From Orobanche coerulescens (taxonomy: Eukaryota; Streptophyta; Magnoliopsida; Lamiales; Orobanchaceae): a stretch of DNA of 64,000 nucleotides. The stretch lies in contig CM065818.1 in NCBI GenBank assembly GCA_033398695.1, forward strand, positions 33,380,001 to 33,444,000, in the 5' to 3' direction. Both the position numbers and the translations under genes were made by a program. The first letter of the stretch is position 1. Each line of letters opens with the position of its first letter. The notes under the pieces are model-generated. The model was given only the letters and a program-made list of their open reading frames with translations, was not told the DNA's origin and did no database searches. Below are positions 46,504-57,859 of the stretch, in pieces.

Positions 46504-47519
46504 TTACGGCCGTAACACCACGTTCATTACGGCCGTAATGTTGGCCTTGTTACGTCCGTAATGCAGCCCTTGTTACTAGGGGTGCTCATAAGCGGGTACC
46601 CGGCTTTTCGGGTACCCGCTTTTTCGGGTACACGGAACTCCGGGTACCTATTTAGGCGGCCCATGGCCCGGCCCATAAAATTCGGGTACCCGACTTTTTG
46701 GGTCGGGTCACCCGGGTACCCGGTTACTCGAGTTTTTTAATCATATATTATTATTATAATAATTATATATATGTGTGATTTTTTTGCTATATTTTTTTCA
46801 ACTTTTAGTTCAACAAAAATATTTAACTCTAATTTTGAAGTCACGTGTTATGGTTAAATCAAATATTAAGAAAATATAACTTTAATTTAATTTATTTGCT
46901 CGATTGATTTCTACAAAAAAAATTAAATTAAAAGTAAGAAAATTGTTTACAATAATTATAACATTCATTTTATTATCATTAGTTCTAACATATTAAGATA
47001 TTATATGAAATATTTAATCTATTCACTTTGAAATTAGACTACTATATTATATTAATACATACTCAGTTTTGTAATTTTGATGTCATAATTTAAAATAGTT
47101 AATGAGATTTAAATTATAAAAAAATAAGATTCATGGAAAGGGAAAAAAATTGGAGCATAAGATTAATATGAATCAAATTTTACATAGGTATTGTAATGTT
47201 AATATAATTAAAATGTAAGTAAATACATACTAATTCTATACATAACTTCTAAAATAGTTAAAATAAAATATGTAGTGAGAAAATAAAAAATAAAAAAAAT
47301 AAAAAAAAAAGTTACCGGGTCGGCAGGTACCCGGTGATTTTATTTGGCCGGCCCATTACCCAGCCCGGTAACTCACATAATTAGCGGGCCGGGTACTCGG
47401 CCCGCTAAATCCAGGTAATTAAAAAAATTACCCGGTAAAAAGTTCCAGGGTAGTCGGGTAATTAAGCCGGGTCAACAGGGTCGGGTAGTTTTGAACACCC
47501 CTACTTGTTACGGCCGTAA
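46504..47519 (+). promoter_or_regulatory. Palindrome cluster TTACGGCCGTAA (LTR#2), exact 23 bp period
   Basis: Perfect 12 bp palindromes at 46504-46515 and 46527-46538, a one-base variant TTACGTCCGTAA at 46550-46561, and a fourth that begins at 46573 and is interrupted after TTAC by the MITE; its full copy continues at 47508-47519 through the MITE's TSD. Start-to-start spacing is 23, 23 and 23 bp. Confidence 0.8.
46577..47503. mobile_element. hAT MITE in the LTR#2 palindrome cluster
   Basis: Ends TAGGGGTGCTCA and TGAACACCCCTA are inverted with one mismatch. An 8 bp TSD, CTTGTTAC, is at 46569-46576 and 47504-47511. The subterminal regions are filled with GGGTACCCG-type words and the centre is AT-rich. 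927 bp, non-coding. Confidence 0.9.
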
Positions 47520-48159
47520 TAGCCTGCTGTTTTAAGAACAGCGGGCAGAGGTCAGAACTCATTCTTTTCATTTCCTTTCTTCGTTTTCTTCGTCGGGCGA
47601 TGCACAGAGGGCGATTCCATCACTTTCAATCCGTATCTTCGTCATCCTTCATCTCCGTAGAGTCGTGCTATCATATCATCATCAACGTAATTATCTCCCC
47701 CCGTCCGAATTCAAGGTATTTTCGTCTAGAATCCTAACTTGTCAATTTTGGGGGTTTCGGGTTTTGCTTGATTAATCTCGAATTGTTCAAATATGTTGTA
47801 TTATTCCTTACCGATTGTTGTTATTGAGCGACTCCCAATCCGATTTCGTCGAGTTTAATTCGTGAATTATCGATTCGGGGAGATTTTGCGTAAACCCTCG
47901 CCCGTATCGATTGAACCTATATTGTCGTAGCTTTTAGTCGGGGTTATGAGCGTATTCCATTCGATTATTGTTATCGTATAGGACTGAGTTATGTTAGTCC
48001 TTCGTTTAGGATCGGCCGTTTCCCCTCTGGATCATTCGTAGTCGTTGTTCTTTCCCGTTTCGTCAAGGATGTCTCAAAGGCAAGTACTTTACATTTGTTT
48101 ACATGTTTTAGTATTTGAATTATGGCTTTTCGTGGTTGTTGTGGATGGATATGTGTATG

Positions 48160-48302
48160 TTCACCTAGGGACGGTCCGACGTGGCCTCTAGGGATACATA
48201 TTGCCGTGAGTGTGCGTATCACGAACTATGGTTAACCACCCAGGGATGTCCGACGGGGCTCTGCGGGGTACGGTGGCCGTGAGTCTCGTACCAACGGTTA
48301 AC
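48160..48302 (+). repeat. Two tandem stem-loop modules in the LTR#2 leader intron
   Basis: Both units carry GTCCGACG(T/G)GGC followed by a second hairpin: GATAC...GTATC in the first and GGTACG...CGTACC in the second. The unit order and GACG core match LTR#1, LTR#3 and LTR#4, while stem sequences differ. Confidence 0.6.
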
Positions 48303-48860
48303 TTCGAATTGTTTTGTTGGAGAAATGTGTTTTGTGCTTGTGTACCATAAATATTCCGGAATATAAATGATTTCTAAAATGATTTTTGGCGCATATTTTC
48401 ATCTGATTAGAATGGTAGTTCAAATGGATTGTACTTGCACTAGCAGTTGTCTCTAACCCCTTAAATGGGAGAAATACTTTTTTATTTCAGGCACAGGTCA
48501 TGGAAGCAAACGAGCATGCGAGCCATACGAGGATGATGGGCAGGCGTGATTCTGTTCAATGGTTGTCTATTGGTATCTTGTTTTGGGATTTCCTTATTAT
48601 ATCATTTGCTTAAGTACTCGAGTACTTCTTTCTTGAATTTGTTAATTTTGTGTACCCGTTTTGGGAATAGATGTGATGTCAAATTGTATTGTCAAATTCC
48701 ACTCTTTGAATTTATATGTCGTGGATTGAGAAATTGTTTGTTGTCGATGATGTATGTCTTTTGTCGTATGTCGTTTTGGTGTGTTAGCCTGGTGGACTCC
48801 AAAGTGTGGGGTCCACGGCGTTGTAATATACCCTGATCGTCTTGGGGGTGTTACAGAATA

Positions 48861-48872
48861 TGGTATCGGAGC
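48861..48872 (+). other. Primer binding site of LTR#2
   Basis: TGGTATCGGAGC, 5 bp after the LTR; same variant as LTR#1 and LTR#3. Confidence 0.87.
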
Positions 48873-49077
48873 TTATGTTTATGGATACCTAGGCTGTCAG
48901 TTATTTGGGTCTAGTTGAGTGTCGTTTTTGAACAGTATCACTGCTACGCCATCATCTCAGTACGTCGGTGCTCATAAGTTTTTCCTAACTTGAATCGTTA
49001 CGTTGTTCTGTTCTATTCCTTTCTTGGTATCTTGTTGCGTTTTGCGTTTGAATCAGATTTACCGTTACTTCTTCGTA

Positions 49078-50155
49078 ATGCTCGGCCGGGTAGAGGACGC
49101 GGACGCGGTCGCGGACGTGGTAGGGGATGTGGCGCAGTCGGTGGGTCGGCCATGTCCGATAACTCGGGAACTGATTCGGCGATTCCTTCCTTGTCGAACA
49201 GTGTTCCACCCAGTTCCAGAGGCCAGCAGGATTAGTCTGCTAGCTCCGACAATGCTCATGAGAATATCGGGGTGGCAAATATTTTACAGCAAGTAGCGAA
49301 CCAGATGACGCTACTGACTCAGGCCGTCTTGGTCGGCCAAGCAAATGCCAACCCGGTTCCGCCTACTGGATCTGGCAATGATAAGCTACTTCAGGACGTG
49401 ATTTGTATGCGTCCTCCGCAGTTTGATGGTACTTCCGACCCTTCCGGTTGGGAGAGTTGGTTGTTTGAGATGGAGAAAGTGTTCGAGGCGGCTAACTGCT
49501 CTGAGGAGAGGAAGGTACCCATCGCTCAGTACTTCCTCGCCAAAGAGGCAGCAACGTGGTGGCAAGCGGTGAAACCATGTGACCGGGCAGCCATGTGGGC
49601 AGAGTTCCGAGAGCTGATCGAGGACGAATTTTGTCCGTGGCCAGTTAAAGAGGCGAGGATCCAAGCCTTCTTTGAGGCTAAACCCCAGGATGTTCCGATT
49701 TCACAGGCAATCAAGGAAACCAACCAACAACTTCATTATGTGAGAAACCAGATCCGAGACGAGTTATACAAGATCCGCCACTTTGACATGCGGATGAAGC
49801 CGAGGGTTCGTCACTACATGTCTGGTCTCGGATGTACAACTCTGAAAGATTATCAAAACAAAGCAATGGCTTATGAGATGTCGTCATGCGCAGGTGGAAA
49901 CCGAGGAGAGAAATGAGACCTCGGTCGCTTTCGGGAGGCAAGTCTGGCGGGTATCCGAAGGCTCAGTTTGGTTCACGAGTCTTCGGGAATTAGTCCCCGT
50001 CATTTGGGCGAGGAAACGGTTATAAATCTACTCCTACTGGTTCCGTTCGTAGTCCTACCTGCTTTAACTGTGGTCGTCCCGGCCACATGATGAGTGAGTG
50101 TGACAGGCCCCCGATTCAGTGTCTTGCTTGCGGTCGGATGGGACATCGTGCTAAG
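49078..50155 (+). pseudogene. gag: gag of LTR#2, broken
   Basis: An Arg/Gly-rich N-terminal part ([15 protein letters not shown], from about 49078) is followed by TAG at 49233 and then, in the same frame, the gag core (PPQFDGTSDPSGWESWLFEM and EFCPWPVKEARIQAFFEAKP) to about 49910. A shift is needed to reach the two zinc knuckles CFNCGRPGHMMSEC and CLACGRMGHRAKC. The last Cys codon of the second knuckle is where LTR#3 inserted. The original start codon is unclear; the ATG at 49079 is out of the Arg/Gly frame. Confidence 0.82.
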
Positions 50156-51014
50156 TGTAATACCCGCAATTTCGATTTCCGGTAATTTTCTTTTTTTGGT
50201 AGAAGTCCATTTTGATGACTCCCTCATGACCATTTCGTTATTTTGAGAATATTTAATTCTGCACTTTTTGACGTCCGAGTTCGTTTCGGTATCCTTCTGT
50301 TCAGTTTCGTGTTCTTAAGCGGCTTTTCTGTACTTGAGTTCGATTCATGCGAATCTCGTCCGAAACTGTTGTTTCGAGTTCCTCGTAAGTTCATTTAATG
50401 TTATTATTCATGTTGCGAGCCTTGGTTTGGTAGTTCGATCGTGTATCGTGTATTTCGGACGTTTTGGGCCATTTTCGTAATTTCCCAAAGTTTGGGGTAA
50501 TTACTTTCCGTTGTCGAATTTCGAGCCTTCGGTTGGTCGGAATCGTGTGTTCTCTTAGTGCTCGAATTCGTCTTTGCGAGTACTTCGTAACCGTATCTTT
50601 GATTCGTATTCAGGTTCGGGTTTCGGGGTCGTCCGGGCCATCGGAGTTGGCCCCTGCCGAGTCACGGCCGGGCATGTTGGGGCCAGCCCAGCCCTGGCCG
50701 AGTTACGGCCGGAAGGGCCCGACAGTTACGTACGTAAGGCCGATTACGTACGTAAGCCTTGGTCGGTTACGTACGTAATGATGCCGACATTTCTGGGTAG
50801 TTAGTTCGGCCATGGCCGGTTACGTACGTAAGCCATGGCCGATTACGTACGTAAGGCGGCCGACAGGCAGCCTATTTAAGGCCCTACAGACGGGTTTTTC
50901 ATCATTGTACTCACTCGTTTTCTTCCCTTCCGTGGCTGGAAGTGTGTTGATCATGGAGCCATGTTGTTAGACAATTAATCCATGAAATCCTAGAGTTCAT
51001 ATCATCAATCGTCC
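50156..51014 (+). repeat. LTR#3 5' LTR, first piece
   Basis: About 859 bp from TGTAATACCCGC to the LTR#4 insertion site, after the CGTCC target. Closely similar to the LTR#1 start. It includes the palindrome cluster and the TATA-like box CTATTTAAGGCCC at 50872. Confidence 0.87.
50726..50854 (+). promoter_or_regulatory. Palindrome cluster TTACGTACGTAA (LTR#3)
   Basis: Five perfect 12 bp palindromes at 50726, 50744, 50767, 50820 and 50843, spaced 18, 23, 53 and 23 bp; the wide gap looks like a lost site. The core TACGTA matches the plant bZIP A-box. The TATA-like CTATTTAAGG follows about 18 bp after the last copy. Confidence 0.82.
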
Positions 51015-51573
51015 TGTAACACCCCCAAGATATTCGAGGTGTATTACAGCGCCGTGGGCCCCTACATGGGATCCACCAGGCTGACACAAGAAAACACCTC
51101 TCGACTAACCGTCTCGGTTAACAAGGAGACAATTGTTAACAACAAGAACATAAAACAACACGTCCGGTACAACTGGCACAATAAACATCAACCGACAAAT
51201 ACAGTAACCCAACGAGGTCCAAACACAATCCGAAAGGAAAAGCCTAAGTACTCGCGAGTACAATCTATAAGTTTATAACTGTGGAAACAACCAAATCGAA
51301 ATGAACAAAAGAAATAAGAAGACCCAAATGCACATGTCAACGACTGCCAACAACTCGTCTCGTCCCAGACTCGCTCGTCCGGATAATCATAACCTGAAAT
51401 CCATAATAAGAATTTCCCCAAAACGGGTCCCCAAAGGGGTTAGCAATTACGCTAGTACAAGTAATCAAGGCAAACCAATCGCTTACACATTTCATAGTAC
51501 ATGCACCAATATCATTTCAAAACCAAAACTAGACATGTCTTTTTCGGAAACAAACAGCCACAATTAATTTGCG

Positions 51574-51801
51574 TAGGACCGGGACGAAGCCACGAATCCC
51601 ACTCGAGGCCTCTAAGGACCCTCCCGAGCTGGCCACATTCACAAAACAAATCAAGCACCACACGTCACCTAGGACCGGGACGAAGCCACGAATCCCACTC
51701 GAGGCCTCTAAGGACCCTCCCGAGCTGGCTAGCGAATCAAACTCATGAATCCAGGACGAAGCCATAGATTCCCTCGAGGCCCCGTCGGACCCTACCGAGG
51801 T
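51574..51801 (-). repeat. Three tandem stem-loop modules in the LTR#4 leader intron (left copy)
   Basis: Read on the minus strand, units carry GGTCC-GACG-GGGCC (first) or GGGTCCTTAGAGGCC (others), each followed by a TGGCTTCGTCC word. The module order corresponds to that of LTR#1 to LTR#3. The right LTR repeats it at 58652-58886. Confidence 0.6.
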
Positions 51802-52403
51802 GAGTAAAGCACACACAATATACATTACCATTTCACGTTAAGCATAAAGGTTTCCAAGAATTACTTGCCTTGAATTATTGACGACGCGAAGAACGGAAAG
51901 GAAAGTCACGGACGAACGCTAGGAACCAATGAAACCGACCCTAACGATTCGAAGAATACAATCACAACCATTTCTAAATGAATACGGAATTGGAATACAC
52001 CCGAAAACCCGCCTACGATTCATGTATATTCGTATATAAACATCAACAAGGGCGGACCACAACCAAACCCTCTCGATTCCGTAAAAATCATGAAATATCC
52101 CATGAATCCGTAGGGAAACTAAGAATACCAACAAGATTAATCATATTCATCATGAATCCATCAACAAAACGGAACGGATCGGAAGAAAATCCCAAAACCC
52201 CCAATTTATCGAAAAGTAGGGTTCTAAGAGATTTACCTTGGATCGATGATGAAGAACACAAGTAGGTGTTGTTAATCTACTTCAAAAACTCAAGGTAGAG
52301 GATGCCTGAAATAATCGAAGGGAAGAATCGCTCGGAAATCACCCGGAAGAGCTCTGCGTCGCGGAGAAGAAATGAAATGGAACTAATCTGCTCATCTGGG
52401 TCA

Positions 52404-52430
52404 ACTCCCTGGTTTATATAGCCAGGGAGT
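52404..52430 (-). promoter_or_regulatory. TATA box inside a perfect inverted repeat (LTR#4)
   Basis: ACTCCCTGG (52404-52412) and CCAGGGAGT (52422-52430) are exact inverse arms around TTTATATAG, which on the minus strand reads CTATATAAA. The same structure is at 59487-59513 in the other LTR. Confidence 0.75.
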
Positions 52431-52432
52431 GT

Positions 52433-52957
52433 TAGCGTGCGCTAATCCTAAAGGTTAGCGTGCGCTACGGGGTAAAAATACAGGCCAAAATAGTTAGTGT
52501 CCAGTCCAGTAGCTAGACTTCTGGCCGTTAGCGTGCGCTACTCCAAATGTAGCGTGCGCTAATAACCTATCGGTAGCGCGCGCTATCGACCAATAGCGTG
52601 CGCTACCTGGACATCAGCCGAGTCCAGAAGCTAACTGCCCTAAACTCACCTGACCCGTTAGCGTGCGCTACCATACGAGCGTAACGTGCGCTAACTGGCA
52701 CCTGACCGATTCCAGAAATAAACCGGCCCAAGATCGACATCCACGCTAGCGCACGCCACGGCATCATCGGCGGCGCTAGCCTCTCGACATTAGCGTGCGC
52801 TAGCATATGTAGCGACGCTAATATGCTAGTCCGTAAGGTCGGAAAACAAGACCTTTGCCACTCCCGGGGCTACTCGCTAGCGCGCATTTAAACAAACGTA
52901 GCGTGCGCTACTAAGGGACCCCTAGCGTGCGCTATGCAGAAAAAATAGCGTGCGCTA
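52433..52957 (-). promoter_or_regulatory. Palindrome cluster TTAGCGTGCGCTAA (LTR#4, left copy)
   Basis: About 15 intact or damaged copies of the near-palindrome TAGCGTGCGCTA, for example at 52433, 52456, 52529, 52550, 52574 (perfect form TAGCGCGCGCTA), 52594, 52659, 52899, 52923 and 52946. Neighbouring copies are often 20-24 bp apart. On the minus strand the cluster lies immediately upstream of the TATA-like box. Confidence 0.82.
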
Positions 52958-53201
52958 GGTATGGAATATGAACGGTTCAAAACACCGGAAGGTGAACGAA
53001 ACATCCAACGGAACATCTCAACAGGCATCATAACATAGAATGGATCCACGGCAACCCCGAAACGGCGGTTCCGCACAACAATAACGGGGATAAAATCCAT
53101 AGATAATAGAAAAGATACACTGAAGATACACTAGGTTCACTAGTATCGGGAAATACGCCTAAAATTAAAAATACAAGGTAAAGAAAATTGCGGATATTAA
53201 A

Positions 53202-53239
53202 TTCTACCCCTCTAAAAACAAGTTTCGTCCCGAAACTTA
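53202..53239 (-). other. Polypurine tract and preceding hairpin of LTR#4
   Basis: On the minus strand AAGTTTCGGGACGAAACTT (53239-53221; 8 bp stem, 3 base loop) is followed by a purine-rich stretch (TAGAGGGGTAGAAT) directly before the 3' LTR. The hairpin overlaps the end of the pol frame (TAA at 53239-53237). Confidence 0.78.
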
Positions 53240-56200
53240 TGAAACAAACAACTCAGGGTACCTAGTACGCATGCGCTCCTCGGTTTCCCAAGTTGCCTCC
53301 TCGACACCGTGTCTCGACCACTGCACCTTGACCAAAGGGATGGTCTTATGCCTCGCCTGCTTCTCCCGATGCTCTAAAATCTTCAAAGGACGCTCCTCAA
53401 AAGTAATATCTCGGCAACGTCAATCTCCCCATAGTCGATGATGTGACTAGGATCTCGGGACATATTTCTCACTGGGAAACATGAAAACGCTATGAACATG
53501 ACTCAGGGCCGGGGGTAACGCCAAACGGTATGCTAACCCACCGACTCGCTCGAGAATCTCGAAGGGTCCAATAAATCTCGGACTCAACTTCCCCTTCTTC
53601 CCGAAACGGAAAACTCCTCTCGTCGGCGACACCTTCAAAAAACGTGGTCTCCCACCTCGAATTCTAAAGGTCGACGACGGACATCGACATATGACTTCTA
53701 TCGACTCTGGGCAGTCAACATCCGTTCTCGAATTAATTCTATCTTCCGTCTCGTCTCTAAAACGACATCCGGTTCGGTCCCGACCAAATCGGACGCCTCA
53801 TTCCAACAAATCGGCGATCGACATCGTCGCCCATAAAGTGCCTCATACGGTGCCATCCGAATCGACGCGTGCCAACTATTGTTGTACGTGAATTCGATCA
53901 ATGGCAAATGCTCCTCCCAGTCGCTACTCCAATCGAGGGCACAAGCACGCAACATGTCCTCGAATGTCTGGATAGTGCGTTCCGACTGTCCATCTGACTG
54001 GGGATGAAAAGAGGTACTCAAATGCAAACGGGTACCTAACGCCTTATGCACCGCCTGCCAAAAGTGCGATACAAAACGGCCATCACGATCCGAAACAATA
54101 GACTTCGGAGTACCGTGAAGTCTCACAATCTGCGCGATAAACACACGAGCCAACTTCTCCGGGCCCCAAGTGTCCTTGATGCCCAGAAAATGTGCCGACT
54201 TGGTCAGACGATCAACAACCACCCATACCATATTCATGCCCGACCTCGATCTCGGCAAACTCGTAACAAAATCCATCGATATATCTTCCCATTTCCATTC
54301 TGGAATGGGAAGTGACTGCAATAACCCAGCCGGTCACTGATGCTCGATTTTGACCTGCTGACAAGTCAAACATCTTGCTACAAACTGTGCGACCTCCTCC
54401 TTCATATCATTCCACCAGAAGTTCCTCCTCAGGTCCTTGTACATCTTACTCGAACCAGGATGAACGGAATAGGGTGTGGAATGGGCCTCACGCAAAATAC
54501 TCTGTCGCAACTCTGGATCGTTCGGCACACAAAGCCGACTCTGGAATCTCAAAACACCATCCTCGTGAATCACAAATCTAGGACACTTTCCTTTAAGAAC
54601 GTTCTCTCGGATTTGAGTAGTCATCGGATCCTCTAATTGCTTCAGCTTGATTTCATCGATTAAAGACGACGAAATCTCTAAAGCACAAAGTTGCCCGACA
54701 GCTCCAGGCAACAAAACCTCAACATCTAACCCGATCAAAGCCTGCCGAAGCTCAGACTGAGGCGTAAGGACCTCAAGCGTTCGCAACGCAATCGTTTCCG
54801 ACTCAAGGCGTCGGCCACGACGTTCGCCTTGCCCGAATGATAAAGGATTTCGAGGTCGTAATCCTTAATCAGCTCTAACCACCTCCTCTGCCTCATATTC
54901 AACTCCCGCTGAGTAAATATGTATTTCAGACTTTTATGATCGGTAAAAATCTGACATGCAGAGCCGAAAAGATAGTGACGCCAAATCTTGAGTGCAAAGA
55001 CAACCGCCGCTAACTCCAAATCGTGAGTAGGGTAGTTAAGCTCATACGGCCTCAACTGTCTCGACGCATAGGCAATGGTCTTGCCGTGCTGCATCAATAC
55101 GCACCCAAGACCCTGACCCGAAGCATCGCTATACACGGCGAATCCCTCGTTGCCACATGGCAATGCCAAAACCGAGTCAAGTCAAACGCTTCTTCGCTCC
55201 TCAAAACTCGATCTCTCATTGGTCCAGACGAACTTCTCGGATTTCTCGGAGCAACTGGTAAGCGGCCGAGCTAGTTTTGAGAAACCTCACGAACCTACGG
55301 TAGTAGCCACCAAACCCAAGAAACTACGGACCTCCTTCACATTTAGGCGATGCCCAATCCAATACCGCCTCAATTTTCTGCGGATCCACACGGACTCCCT
55401 ACCTGAAATCACATGACCCAAAAACATCACTTCCTTCAAATTAACTCACATTTCGAGAACTTCGCATAGAGTTGCTCGGTCCTCAAAATGTCCAACACTA
55501 TCCGCAGATGATGGGCATGCTCTTCCTCATTCCTCGAATAGATAAGAATATCGTCAATGAAGACGACGACACACTTATCCAAATACTCGATAAATACTTT
55601 GTTCATCAATTGCATGAACACCGCCGGCGCATTAGTTAACCCGAAAGGCATAACTACAAACTCATAATATCCGTATCTCGTCCGAAAAGCCGTTTTCGGC
55701 ACGTCGGACTCCCTCACCCGGAGCTGATAGTACCTCGATTTCAAATCAATCTTCGAGAATACCGCAGCTCCCTGCAACTGATCGAACAAGTCATCAATCC
55801 TCGGCAAAGGATACTTGTTCTTGATGGTCACTTTGTTTAGTTCGCGATAATCGATACACAAACGTAGTGAACCATCCTTCTTCCGCACAAACAGGACCGG
55901 TGCACCCCAAGGCGAGGCGCTCGGTCGAACATACCCTGACTCAAGAAGCTCACTCAACTGCTTCTTCAACTCTGACATCTCTGAAGGTGCCATGCGATAC
56001 GGCGCCTTTGAAATCGGAGCCGCGCCCGGCTCTAATTCTATAACAAACTCAACCTCACGATCCGGTGGCAATCCCGGCAACTCGTCAGGAAATACATCAG
56101 GAAACTCACTAACGACTGGAATCGGCGAAAGCTTGACTCCACCATTCTCCGCCTTCAAAGCGTAGCACCAATAACCAGTACACCCCTTTCGCAGGAGACT

Positions 56201-57859
56201 CATCGCCTTTAAGGCACTAATAACGAACTTCTGGTTTCCCCTCTTTCGCCCTGCGAAAGAGTGTTCGGTGCCGTCCTCGGCTAACATAGTGATGATTCTC
56301 GTGCGGTAGTTCATGATCGCGCCATGCCGCTCGAGCCAATCATCCCCGAGAATCAAATACTCACCCTCGATACCCACGACAATAAGATTAGAGAGCCAAG
56401 CCCTCTCACAAATAATCACAGAACAGTCCCGGACTTCTCGATCACCGACAATTCTATCACCGCTGGGAAGTTTAACGATGAAAGGCTCGCAAGGTGACAA
56501 GCAGTCGAGACTCAAACGGCGTACACACTCTAGAGAAATGAATGAATGCGTAGCACCCGAATCAAAAAGTACACCGACAGGATGAGAATGGATACGAACG
56601 GTACCTGTCGCCACAGTAGCTGCTGGGTCATCGGCCCTCCTCATCTCGTATATACGTGGCTGGGCGGAGCCGAGACTGGAAGCTCCTCCTCTAGTGGGTT
56701 GACCCCGACCCCTACCTCGGCCGACGCTCGGTGGAGGCGGCGAAGCAAATGAGCCCTGGTTCACACTCGGCTCCATAGGTGCTGGGTGAGAAGAACGGGC
56801 GCCGCGAAACTGTCTGAGCTTCTCACAAAAAGAAGCTTTGTGGCCCGACTGACCACAAGTATGACAAGTCAAAGGTGGACGAAGACAATCCCGGTTCACG
56901 TGGCCTGGCTTGCCACAGTTAAAGCATCTGGGGTCCCGGACGACGGTTCCGGCGGCACTCCGAAAGCTCCCAGAAAAACGAGCCGAACCGCCCGTAGAAA
57001 TATTTGCAGCCTGAGATTTCTGCTGGCCTCCACTCTTGGGACCAGAAAAATTTCCGACCGACTTCTGCTTCTTGCTCTCACGAGCCAAATCGCTAGCCGT
57101 CACCGACATATCATAAGCAAGAGCTCGACTCTGATAATCCTTCAAGGTAGTACAGACGAGCCCAGACATATAGTCCCGAATGGACAGTTTCATCCTCCTG
57201 GAAAAATGGAAAATTTTGTCGTTCTCAGCGACAACTTGGGTTTTCACATAACCCAACTCCTTATTAAAATCGGCAATAGCTTGGGATACGGGAATATCCC
57301 GTGGTTGAGCATCATAGAAAGCATGCACTCGAGCCTGTCTGACCGGCCACGGACAATATTCGGTCTCCATAAATTCCTGGAATTCGGTCCACGAAGCAAC
57401 ATGATCTTTGGGACCAACGGCCTCCCACCAATCTGTAGCATCTCCCGTGAGAAAGTATTGAGCAATAGGGACCTTACGGTCCTCGGGGCAGTTGGTAGCA
57501 GTGAAGACCTTGGATATCTCCTTGATCCACCCCTCCCAGCCGATCGGGTCCCAAGATCTCGAAAACTGAGGAGGATGCATCTTGATGACATCCTGAAGCC
57601 AGCGATCCGCTCCGCCCCGATTAGCATGGGCCCGATCGGGGTCCTGGACCACCTGAGCTATAGCCGCCATTTGGTTAACCATTTGCTGCATAACAGCCGC
57701 AATACCAAGATCGGCGCGCTCCTGAGAAGAAGCATGACTATGATGGTCGCCGGTACTGCCGGCTCCTGAAGAGTGCGACGTGGCCGCCCTACCGGCTGCC
57801 CCACGTCCTCGACCGCGTCCACGGCCACGATCACGACCACGGTTTCCTCCGGCATCCAT
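53237..57859 (-). pseudogene. gag-pol: gag-pol polyprotein of LTR#4 with several stops and shifts
   Basis: The ATG at 57859 opens 807 codons: Arg/Gly-rich N-terminus, gag core, knuckles [14 protein letters not shown] (about residue 311) and [14 protein letters not shown], aspartic protease motif [12 protein letters not shown] (about 430), and reverse transcriptase with [13 protein letters not shown] and catalytic [10 protein letters not shown] (about 767). A shift near 55440 ends this frame. Further on follow RNase H ([16 protein letters not shown]), the integrase zinc finger (CLTCQQVK), the integrase core (MDFVTSLP, VSDRDGRF, QSERTIQTFE), a GPF segment, and a chromodomain-like C-terminus (KVQWSRHGVEEATWE) ending at 53237. 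Stops near 54334 and 53698 fit C-to-T changes of CGA and CAG. All usual domains are present, but it cannot be translated as one protein. Confidence 0.9.

Larger units (their letters stand above)
45979..48855 (+). repeat. LTR#2 5' LTR (about 1.94 kb without the nested MITE)
   Basis: Modules in order: four palindromes TTACGGCCGTAA from 46504, the fourth split by an hAT MITE and resuming at 47508; a TATA-like TTTTAAG near 47530; a GT-type donor (TTCAAG|GTATTT) near 47715; a GC-AG intron 48080-48490 with branch-site match CTCTAAC at 48451-48457; two stem-loop modules at 48160-48300. Confidence 0.88.
45979..50155 (+). mobile_element. LTR#2: Gypsy-type element, 5' LTR and gag only visible, cut by LTR#3
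   Basis: Starts TGTAATATCCGTACC after the 5 bp GCATA (presumed TSD). The 5' LTR ends GGGGGTGTTACA at 48855, the primer site follows, then gag. At 50155 the gag is interrupted by LTR#3, which runs past the window, so the 3' half is not visible. Related to LTR#1 by its ends, gag and module order. Confidence 0.87.
51015..53201 (-). repeat. LTR#4 3' LTR (left copy, 2187 bp)
   Basis: Ends TGTAACACCCCC on the plus strand. The inner end reads TATTAAA instead of TATTACA, a one-base change in the LTR start. Holds stem-loop modules at 51574-51801, probable GC-AG intron 51868 down to 51394, TATA-like box at 52413-52421 within an inverted repeat, and the palindrome cluster 52433-52957. Confidence 0.92.

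Noticed and set aside
48990..49235. Independent Arg/Gly-rich protein before the gag of LTR#2
   Set aside because: It is the gag N-terminus in the same frame, separated only by a TAG stop.
52433..52957. Regularly spaced palindromes considered as a CRISPR array
   Set aside because: Plant nuclear context, spacers unequal and partly repeated between LTRs, no cas genes; the array belongs to the LTR.
56786..57769. 327-codon plus-strand frame
   Set aside because: Antisense to the gag-pol frame of LTR#4, which has clear domains; codon content is a mirror of gag.
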